From positions 1 to 12,195 of the forward strand of contig CANEMG010000011.1 of assembly GCA_947428535.1 (NCBI GenBank): a stretch of 12,195 bases of DNA, given 5' to 3'. Within the stretch, counting starts at the first letter, position 1; each line of letters begins with the position of its first letter. The translations under genes and the position numbers were made by a program. This document shows positions 6,749 to 12,195 of this stretch, piece by piece. The notes beneath the pieces are model-generated. The model was not told where the DNA came from and searched no databases. It worked only from the letters and a program-made list of their open reading frames with translations. Source of the DNA: an uncultured Clostridium sp. Lineage in GTDB: Bacteria; Bacillota; Clostridia; TANB77; CAG-508.

Positions 6749-7169
6749 AGAAAAATCTAATTTAATTCAAATTTTAAATGAAGTTCAAGAATATTATGGA
6801 TATGTTCCAGAAAGAGCCCAACTTGCAATTTCTGAGTATTTAACAATACCAATGGCAGAAATTTATGGAGTAGTTACATTTTATTCAAGATTTACATTAA
6901 AACCTAAAGGAAAATACCATATAGCAGTTTGTTTAGGAACAGCCTGCTTTGTAAAAGGATCTGAACAAGTTTTAGATAGAGCAAAAGAAAGATTGGGAAT
7001 TGATGTGGGAGAAACAACTAAAGATGGTAAATTTTCACTAGAAGCAACTAGATGTATAGGTGCTTGTGGTTTGGCTCCTGTTTTTACAGTAAATGATGAA
7101 GTTTACGGTAAGGCTACTGTAAAAATGATGGATGAAATTATAGATAAAATTATGGAAAATCCAGAATAG
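6690..7169 (+). CDS. hydC: NADH-linked [FeFe] hydrogenase, [2Fe-2S] subunit HydC (NuoE-like)
   Basis: Thioredoxin-like [2Fe-2S] subunit related to NuoE of complex I, part of the soluble HydABC/Hnd hydrogenase. From the GTG at 6690 it has 159 residues. The helical N-terminal domain (about 10-70, with ILNEVQEYYGYVP) is followed by the thioredoxin fold, whose four cluster ligands are C81, C86, C122 and C126 (CLGTAC and RCIGACG). The start is uncertain: GTG 6690 has a GGAGA 9 nt upstream, ATG 6720 is the first in-frame ATG, and the strongest ribosome binding site serves an out-of-frame ATG at 6674. With a one-base correction at 6704 the protein would start at 6674 and have 164 residues. hydB starts 10 nt downstream, and its ribosome binding site overlaps this stop codon. 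Confidence 0.9.
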   Translation: MKAVHGKDPKMEEILEKYGKEKSNLIQILNEVQEYYGYVPERAQLAISEYLTIPMAEIYGVVTFYSRFTLKPKGKYHIAVCLGTACFVKGSEQVLDRAKERLGIDVGETTKDGKFSLEATRCIGACGLAPVFTVNDEVYGKATVKMMDEIIDKIMENPE

Positions 7170-7179
7170 GAGGAAGTCG

Positions 7180-9039
7180 ATGAAAACATTAGAAGAAATT
7201 AATAAAATTAGAGAAGAAAAAAGAAAAGAATTAGACTTAAGAGTAAATACTGGTGCTAGTACAATAGAAAAACATATTTTAGTATGTCATGGTACAGGAT
7301 GTACATCTTCAAAATCTCCTAAAATAATAGAAAATTTTAGAAGAATAATAGAAGAAAAAAATATAGAAAATGTTAGGGTAATTCAAACAGGTTGTTTTGG
7401 ATTATGTGCAAAAGGGCCAATAGTTATAATAAGACCAGAAGATGTTTTTTATGCTATGGTAACACCAGATGATTGCGAAGAAATAATTGAAAAACATATT
7501 CAAAATGGAGAAATTGTACAAAGATTACTTTGTAAAGATGTAGATAATACAACGGTTAAACAATTAGATGAACTTAATTTTTATAAAAAGCAAAAAAGAA
7601 TTGCACTTAAAAATTGTGGAGTAATAGATCCAGAAGATATAGAAGAATATATAGCATTTGATGGATATAAAGCTTTAGAAAAAGTTTTATTTAATATGAC
7701 ACCAGATGAAGTTATTGAGGAAATAACAAATTCAGGATTAAGAGGTCGTGGAGGAGCTGGTTTTCCAACAGGAAAAAAATGGTCTTTTACAAAAATGGCT
7801 CAAGGAGATCAAAAATATGTTGTATGCAATGCAGATGAAGGAGATCCAGGAGCTTTTATGGATAGAAGTATTTTAGAAGGAGATCCACATTGTGTTGTTG
7901 AAGCAATGATGATTGCAGGATTTGCAGTAGGAGCTAACAAAGGATATATATATGTAAGAGCTGAATATCCAATTGCTGTAGAACGTTTTCAAAAAGCTAT
8001 CGATAGTGCAAAAGAATATGGAATATTAGGAAAAAATATATGGAATACAGGGTTTGATTTTGATTTAGAAGTAAGACTAGGTGCAGGGGCATTTGTATGT
8101 GGAGAAGAGACAGCACTTTTAGAGTCAATAGAAGGAAGAAGAGGCCAACCAAGACTAAAACCACCATTCCCAGCAAATGAAGGATTATTTGCAAAACCAA
8201 CACTAATAAATAATGTTGAAACATATGCTAATATTACTAAAATAATTTTAAATGGAGCAGAGTGGTATTCAAGTATAGGAACAGAAAAATCAAAAGGAAC
8301 TAAAGTATTTGCTTTAGGAGGAAATGTAAATAATACTGGACTTGTTGAAGTACCAATGGGAGTTACTTTAAGAGAAATAGTCTTTGATATTGGTGGAGGA
8401 ATACCAAATGGTAGAAAATTTAAAGCAGCACAAACAGGAGGACCTTCAGGAGGATGTATTACTGAAGAACATTTAGATACACCAATAGATTATGAATCTT
8501 TACAGGCAATAGGTTCTATGATGGGATCAGGTGGACTTATAGTAATGGATGATTCAAAATGTATGGTAAATCTAGCAAAATTTTATTTAGGTTTTACTGT
8601 AGATGAGTCTTGTGGAAAGTGTACACCTTGCAGAATTGGAACAAAGAGACTTTTAGAATTATTAACAAAAATAACAGAAGGAAATGGCGAAGATGGAGAT
8701 ATAGAAAAATTAGAAAGATTATGCAGTAATATACAAAAAGCTTCTGTTTGTGGTTTAGGTCAAACTGCACCAAATCCAGTACTTAGCACAATAAAATATT
8801 TCAGAGAAGAATATAGAGAACATATAGACCATAAACAATGTAGAGCTGGAGAATGTAAAGCACTAATGAAATTACATATTGATCCAGAATTGTGTAAAGG
8901 TTGTGGATTGTGTAAAAGAAATTGTCCTGTGGATGCAATTTCAGGAGATGTAAAACAAACACACGTTATTGATGAAGATAAATGTATTAAGTGTGGAACT
9001 TGTATTAATAAGTGTCCATTCCACGCAATCAAAAACTAA
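7180..9039 (+). CDS. hydB: NADH-linked [FeFe] hydrogenase, flavin subunit HydB (NuoF-like)
   Basis: Subunit that binds FMN and NAD(H) and passes electrons among the hydrogenase clusters in the cytoplasm. 619 residues in four parts: an N-terminal thioredoxin-like [2Fe-2S] domain with C36, C41, C72 and C76; the NuoF core with the nucleotide/FMN stretch RGRGGAGFPTGKKW from R188 and GAGAFVCGEETALLESIEG; a [4Fe-4S] site C478, C481, C484 and C524; and a C-terminal 2x[4Fe-4S] ferredoxin domain (C572, C575, C578, C582 and C602, C605, C608, C612). This NuoE-like/NuoF/ferredoxin arrangement is that of the electron-bifurcating HydB and HndC proteins, so coupling of NADH and reduced ferredoxin to H2 is likely but inferred. 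AGGAGG (7168-7173) precedes the ATG. Confidence 0.95.
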   Translation: MKTLEEINKIREEKRKELDLRVNTGASTIEKHILVCHGTGCTSSKSPKIIENFRRIIEEKNIENVRVIQTGCFGLCAKGPIVIIRPEDVFYAMVTPDDCEEIIEKHIQNGEIVQRLLCKDVDNTTVKQLDELNFYKKQKRIALKNCGVIDPEDIEEYIAFDGYKALEKVLFNMTPDEVIEEITNSGLRGRGGAGFPTGKKWSFTKMAQGDQKYVVCNADEGDPGAFMDRSILEGDPHCVVEAMMIAGFAVGANKGYIYVRAEYPIAVERFQKAIDSAKEYGILGKNIWNTGFDFDLEVRLGAGAFVCGEETALLESIEGRRGQPRLKPPFPANEGLFAKPTLINNVETYANITKIILNGAEWYSSIGTEKSKGTKVFALGGNVNNTGLVEVPMGVTLREIVFDIGGGIPNGRKFKAAQTGGPSGGCITEEHLDTPIDYESLQAIGSMMGSGGLIVMDDSKCMVNLAKFYLGFTVDESCGKCTPCRIGTKRLLELLTKITEGNGEDGDIEKLERLCSNIQKASVCGLGQTAPNPVLSTIKYFREEYREHIDHKQCRAGECKALMKLHIDPELCKGCGLCKRNCPVDAISGDVKQTHVIDEDKCIKCGTCINKCPFHAIKN

Positions 9040-9160
9040 TTTGAAAAATAAACTTTGTTTTGTTTTGTTATTGAAAATTTATAATTAAGTCAATGTACAA
9101 GGAGTACATCTCTTTAATTATAAATTTACATACCTAGCGATACGTATTTATTTTTCAAAT
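9039..9160 (+). other. Nested inverted-repeat element filling the hydB-hydA gap
   Basis: Three perfect inverted repeats lie one inside another. The outer is 14 bp (ATTTGAAAAATAAA 9039-9052 with 9147-9160). The middle is 14 bp (AAATTTATAATTAA 9075-9088 with 9114-9127). The inner is 6 bp (ATGTAC 9093-9098 with GTACAT 9104-9109, loop AAGGA). Between outer and middle stems lie a T/G-rich strand (9053-9074, TTTTG repeats) and a less AT-rich strand (9128-9146, with CTAGCGATACG). In RNA this would be a long bent hairpin starting at the last base of the hydB stop codon and ending 12 nt before the hydA AGGAGG. It lacks a terminal T run, so it is not a standard terminator. It may be an mRNA stability or processing element, a structured regulatory RNA, or a MITE-like insertion. 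Confidence 0.7.
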
Positions 9161-9183
9161 ACAAAATATATTAGGAGGTTAGT

Positions 9184-10929
9184 ATGGTTAATTTAACTAT
9201 AAATGGCAGAAATGTTGAAGTTGAAGAAGGTACAACAATTTTAGAAGCTGCTAGAAAAATCAATATGGATATTCCTACATTATGTTTTTTAAAAGATGTA
9301 AATGAAATTGGTGATTGCAGAATGTGTGTTGTAGAGGTTGAAGGTAGACGTGGTTTTGCAACATCTTGTATTCAAAAAGTTGAAGAAGGAATGGTAGTAA
9401 AAACTAGCACTCCAGCAGTTATTGAAGCTAGAAGAATAGTATTAGATTTAATTTTGTCAAATCATGATAGAGAATGTTTAACATGTACTAGAAATGGTAC
9501 TTGTGAATTACAAAAATTAGCACAAGAATTTTATGTTGATGAGATAAAATATCAAGGAGAAAGAAATAGACATGAAATAGATGATATTTCTCCAGCAATT
9601 GTTAGAGATTTTAATAAATGTATTTTATGTAGAAGATGTGTAGCGACTTGTAAAAAAGTTCAAGGAATTGGAGCAATAGATTGTACAGAAAGAGGATTTC
9701 AGTCAACAGTTTCTACATATAAAAATAAAAGTTTGAATGATGTAAATTGTACTTTTTGTGGACAATGTATAGAAGCTTGTCCAGTAGGTGCACTAAAAGA
9801 AAAAGATGGAACAGCAGATGTATGGAAGGCTTTAAAAGATGAAGAGAAGTATGTTGTTGTACAAACAGCACCAGCAGTTAGAGTAGCATTAGGTGAAGAA
9901 TTTGGAATGGAAATAGGAACTAATGTACAAGGAAAAATGGTTTCTAGTTTAAAACAAATGGGATTTGACAAAGTATTTGATACAAATACAGGAGCAGATT
10001 TTACAATTGTTGAGGAAGGAAATGAATTTTTAAACAGATTTCAAAATTCAGGAACACTTCCTATGATAACATCTTGTAGTCCTGGATGGGTTAGATATAT
10101 GGAATTAAATTATCCAGAATTAATACCTAATCTATCTACTTGTAAATCACCACATCAAATGTTTGGAGCACTTATAAAATCATATTATGCAGAAAAAATG
10201 AGTATAGATCCAAGTAAAATATTTGTAGTTTCTGTTATGCCTTGTATAGCTAAGAAATTTGAAAGAACTAGAGATGATATGCAAGGAGCAGGATATGATG
10301 ATGTAGATGCAGTTATTACAACAAGAGAATTAGCTAGAATGATTAAACAAACACATATAGATTTTGTAAATTTAGATGACTCAAAATTTGATGATCCTAT
10401 GGGAGAAGCTACAGGTGCAGCAGCAATATTTGGAACAACAGGTGGAGTTATGGAAGCTGCATTAAGAACTGTACAAGAAAAAGTTACAGGAAATCATTTT
10501 GAAAAGTTAGAATATGGGGAAATTAGAGGACAAAAAGGGATAAAAAGAGCTACATTGAACATGAATGGAACAGAAGTTAAAATAGTAGTAGCATCTGGAT
10601 TAAAAAATGCTCAGATTATAATGGATGAAATTAAAGAAGGAAAAGCAGATTATCAATTTGTAGAAATAATGGCATGTCCAGGGGGATGTGTAATGGGGGG
10701 AGGTCAACCAATTAGAACCTCTAAAGAAAGAGCTAGCATTGATATAAGAGCTAAAAGAGCTGATGCATTATATACAATAGATGAAAAAAGTACTATAAGA
10801 AAATCTCATGAAAATCCTGTTATTAAAAAGATTTATGAAGAATATCTAGGAGAGCCAGGAGGACATAAAGCTCATGAATTATTACATACATCATATGTAA
10901 AAAGAGAAAAATATAAATTAGATAATTAA
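9184..10929 (+). CDS. hydA: [FeFe] hydrogenase catalytic subunit HydA
   Basis: Catalytic subunit that makes or oxidises H2 at the H-cluster. 581 residues, with the domain plan of clostridial CpI-type enzymes: N-terminal [2Fe-2S] (C34, C45, C48, C62), a His-ligated [4Fe-4S] (H94, C98, C101, C107), two ferredoxin-type [4Fe-4S] (C146, C149, C152, C156 and C189, C192, C195, C199), then the H-domain. H-cluster motifs are L1 TSCSPGW (C298), L2 MPCIAKKFE (C354) and L3 EIMACPGGCVMGGG (C498, C502). Proton-path residues E278, E281, C298 and S318 match expected places. L1 has Ser299 where many relatives have a second Cys. AGGAGG lies 5 nt before the ATG. It is separated from hydB by 144 nt holding the nested-repeat element, and a terminator follows. 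HydEFG maturases are not in the window. Confidence 0.97.
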   Translation: MVNLTINGRNVEVEEGTTILEAARKINMDIPTLCFLKDVNEIGDCRMCVVEVEGRRGFATSCIQKVEEGMVVKTSTPAVIEARRIVLDLILSNHDRECLTCTRNGTCELQKLAQEFYVDEIKYQGERNRHEIDDISPAIVRDFNKCILCRRCVATCKKVQGIGAIDCTERGFQSTVSTYKNKSLNDVNCTFCGQCIEACPVGALKEKDGTADVWKALKDEEKYVVVQTAPAVRVALGEEFGMEIGTNVQGKMVSSLKQMGFDKVFDTNTGADFTIVEEGNEFLNRFQNSGTLPMITSCSPGWVRYMELNYPELIPNLSTCKSPHQMFGALIKSYYAEKMSIDPSKIFVVSVMPCIAKKFERTRDDMQGAGYDDVDAVITTRELARMIKQTHIDFVNLDDSKFDDPMGEATGAAAIFGTTGGVMEAALRTVQEKVTGNHFEKLEYGEIRGQKGIKRATLNMNGTEVKIVVASGLKNAQIIMDEIKEGKADYQFVEIMACPGGCVMGGGQPIRTSKERASIDIRAKRADALYTIDEKSTIRKSHENPVIKKIYEEYLGEPGGHKAHELLHTSYVKREKYKLDN

Positions 10930-10930
10930 T

Positions 10931-10957
10931 CAAAAAGCGAGCTATGCTCGCTTTTTG
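10931..10957 (+). terminator. Intrinsic terminator after hydA
   Basis: Perfect 12-bp stem: CAAAAAGCGAGC (10931-10942), loop TAT, GCTCGCTTTTTG (10946-10957), with a GC-rich upper stem and a T5 run. It lies just past the hydA stop codon and closes the hydrogenase unit. Confidence 0.92.
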
Positions 10958-10993
10958 TAAACTTAGATAAAAAGCAATTATATTTGAGATGAG

Positions 10994-11022
10994 TTGACAT
11001 AATTAAATATAATTGCTATAAT
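10994..11022 (+). promoter_or_regulatory. Perfect-consensus sigma-A promoter for the 63-residue membrane protein
   Basis: TTGACA (10994-10999), 17-nt spacer, TATAAT (11017-11022), plus an extended TGC at 11014-11016. All twelve hexamer bases and the spacing are consensus. Predicted start is near 11029, so the leader is about 23 nt and consists mainly of the ribosome binding site. A second TATAAT overlaps at 11023-11028. Confidence 0.88.
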
Positions 11023-11051
11023 TATAATGAAAATTTTTTAGGAGGAATACT

Positions 11052-11243
11052 ATGCTGGAGAAGATACGGGATATTTCTTACTTTTTTGGTGTAGATCCAG
11101 TTTGGATATGGATTATAATTGGATTAATAATTGTACTAGTTATTGTAAAATGTATGTATCCATGGAAACCTGTAGCCAAATACAAAAAAACAAAAGATAA
11201 AGATGGTAATGAAATAGTAACACATTATCATCTAGATATATAA
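11052..11243 (+). CDS. Small single-pass membrane protein, function unknown
   Basis: 63 residues, not recognised. An N-terminal amphipathic stretch (1-16) leads to one strongly hydrophobic helix at about 17-33 (VWIWIIIGLIIVLVIVK). A polar, Lys-rich tail follows (YPWKPVAKYKKTKDKDGNE, then ending THYHLDI), probably cytoplasmic by the positive-inside rule. AGGAGG (11040-11045) stands 6 nt before the ATG. It has a perfect-consensus promoter and its own terminator, so it is a complete one-gene unit that should be strongly expressed. The first codons (CTG, GAG, AAG, CGG) are richer in G and C than its neighbours. It does not resemble a known toxin that I can name, and no antisense antitoxin RNA was seen. 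Confidence 0.8.
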   Translation: MLEKIRDISYFFGVDPVWIWIIIGLIIVLVIVKCMYPWKPVAKYKKTKDKDGNEIVTHYHLDI

Positions 11244-11249
11244 TTTTAG

Positions 11250-11277
11250 TGCCTGCTTTAAGCAGGCATTATTTTTT
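11250..11277 (+). terminator. Intrinsic terminator after the 63-residue protein gene
   Basis: Stem TGCCTGC (11250-11256), loop TTTAA, GCAGGCA (11262-11268), followed by TTATTTTTT. It starts 7 nt after the stop codon. Confidence 0.9.
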
Positions 11278-11358
11278 AAAAAAAATTGTATTTTTGTCTG
11301 AATAAAACATTATGGAAAGACATAGAAAGAAGTTATATTAAAATCTTATAACAATGTT

Positions 11359-11399
11359 ACGTTTTTTTTTTTTGTATTACAAAACTGTTAAAAAAACGT
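11359..11399 (+). repeat. T12 homopolymer within an imperfect hairpin, upstream of the secreted-protein gene
   Basis: ACGTTTTTTT (11359-11368) pairs with AAAAAAACGT (11390-11399), and TTTTGT (11370-11375) with ACAAAA (11379-11384) inside it. The T run 11362-11373 is 12 bases. The site lies about 110-150 nt before the start codon at 11511. The rest of the gap (11278-11496) is AT-rich, with AATAGTAAA-like repeats near 11440-11460 and no convincing promoter. A homopolymer of this length is prone to slippage. Confidence 0.5.
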
Positions 11400-11510
11400 T
11401 AAATCTATTTAAATTAGTAGAAATTATTAGTATTATTAAATAGTAAATAAATAGTAAAAATAGAAAAAATGAATAATAAATTTTATTTACAGAAATGGAG
11501 GTGGAAAAAG

Positions 11511-12035
11511 ATGAATAAACAAAAGAAAATAACACTAATTGTAATAATAATAGCAGTATTATTAATGGGAATTGGTTATGCAGTTGTATCAAATATAACA
11601 TTAACAGTAAATGGTAAAGTATCTGCATCTGCAAATTCTGAAAACTTTAAGGTTTATTTTACAGGTGTAAATACTAAAAAAACAGAAGATAATGCAGAAG
11701 TTATTGTTACAGCTGGATCAAAATCAGCTACAGTTAATTTTACAGGTTTAACAACAAAAGATGATGAAGAATATGTAATTCTTGAAATCGAAAATGGAAG
11801 TAATGGTATTGATGCTAAATCTATAAATGTTACTGCAAGTGGGGAAGATAGTACAATAATTAAAGTTGATACTATAATGTGTACATCAGATGGTACAGCT
11901 ATTACAGATTATGCTGTAGCAAGTCAGGCAAAAACTTATGTTAAAGTATATGCAAAATTATTACAAACACCAACAAGTGATGTAGAAACTACTATAACAG
12001 CAACTATAACAGCTGTAGCAAAAGAAGCTAATTAA
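11511..12035 (+). CDS. Secreted TasA/camelysin-like protein
   Basis: 174 residues. A lysine-rich start (MNKQKK) and a hydrophobic core at 7-24 ending GIGYA form a signal peptide or N-terminal anchor. After it comes a beta-rich, Thr/Ser/Val-rich domain (ITLTVNGKVSASA, ENFKVYFTG, ATVNFTGLTT, YVILEIENGS, ending TTITATITAV). This resembles the small SipW-dependent surface proteins (TasA, CalY) and similar clostridial proteins whose mature part forms a single beta-sandwich and can assemble into fibres; that similarity is judged by eye and is moderate. The start is ATG 11511, with GGAGGTGG 6 nt upstream; an in-frame ATG at 11469 lacks a ribosome binding site. The next gene starts 36 nt downstream without a terminator between. 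One Cys only (in TIMCTSDG). Confidence 0.75.
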   Translation: MNKQKKITLIVIIIAVLLMGIGYAVVSNITLTVNGKVSASANSENFKVYFTGVNTKKTEDNAEVIVTAGSKSATVNFTGLTTKDDEEYVILEIENGSNGIDAKSINVTASGEDSTIIKVDTIMCTSDGTAITDYAVASQAKTYVKVYAKLLQTPTSDVETTITATITAVAKEAN

Positions 12036-12071
12036 TCATTTGGTAAAAAATAGTTAAAGAAAGGAAAATCT

Positions 12072-12195
12072 ATGAAAAAAGACAAATTAATAGATAATAC
12101 ATTATTAATAGTAATTAGTCTAGCAACTTTCTTTAACCTTTTTTTGCCAAGTGCTGAAGTTCAAAGAATTTTATTAACTATATTTTTACTAGTAT
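12072..12195 (+). CDS. Start of a membrane protein, cut by the window end
   Basis: Forty-one codons are visible, beginning MKKDKLIDNTLLIVISLATF. AAAGGA stands 6 nt before the ATG. Two hydrophobic stretches (about 10-25 and 33-41) are separated by LPSAEVQR, so it enters the membrane at least twice. The position, directly after a TasA-like gene and probably in the same transcript, would suit a signal peptidase or assembly partner, but no catalytic motif lies in the visible part. Function unknown. Confidence 0.65.
   Translation, partial: MKKDKLIDNTLLIVISLATFFNLFLPSAEVQRILLTIFLLV

Noticed and set aside
8760..9032. Minus-strand open frame within the ferredoxin domain of hydB
   Set aside because: Antisense shadow of a domain with clear Cys-cluster coding on the + strand; no start signals.

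Overview
The window is very AT-rich DNA with standard-code genes, AGGAGG-type ribosome binding sites and clostridial-type proteins, including a three-subunit NAD-linked [FeFe] hydrogenase. This points to a strictly anaerobic, fermentative member of the Clostridia, probably a gut-type lineage; no species can be named. All supported genes are on the + strand.

Layout. 19-3329 holds rnhB (RNase HII) followed closely by two tandem paralogues of the pyrimidine-nucleoside phosphorylase family. The second copy keeps the known substrate and phosphate residues. The first has lost several of them and may do something else. An M18 zinc aminopeptidase (3372-4778) follows and ends at a perfect hairpin terminator. 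4887-6343 is a set of small membrane and regulatory genes: a VanZ-like protein, an ECF sigma factor without a recognisable anti-sigma gene, and a 65-residue two-helix membrane protein with its own promoter lying over an operator-like palindrome. Another terminator closes this block.

6396-10957 is the hydrogenase block hydC-hydB-hydA, with a roughly 130-nt predicted leader and a terminator after hydA. HydC, HydB and HydA together would move electrons between NADH, ferredoxin and H2, probably by electron bifurcation (family knowledge, not shown by sequence alone). Two oddities stand out. The best ribosome binding site and ATG for hydC are one base out of frame with the hydC reading frame. In addition, the 144-nt hydB-hydA gap is almost filled by an element made of three nested perfect inverted repeats.

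10994-11277 is a compact single-gene unit for a 63-residue single-pass membrane protein, with a perfect-consensus promoter and its own terminator. The window ends with a secreted TasA/camelysin-like protein, preceded by an intergenic stretch holding a T12 tract inside a hairpin, and the start of a further membrane protein cut by the window edge.

The best candidates for something undescribed are the nested-repeat element between hydB and hydA, the frameshifted start of hydC, and the diverged first phosphorylase. No CRISPR array, tRNA, rRNA, transposase or phage gene was seen.
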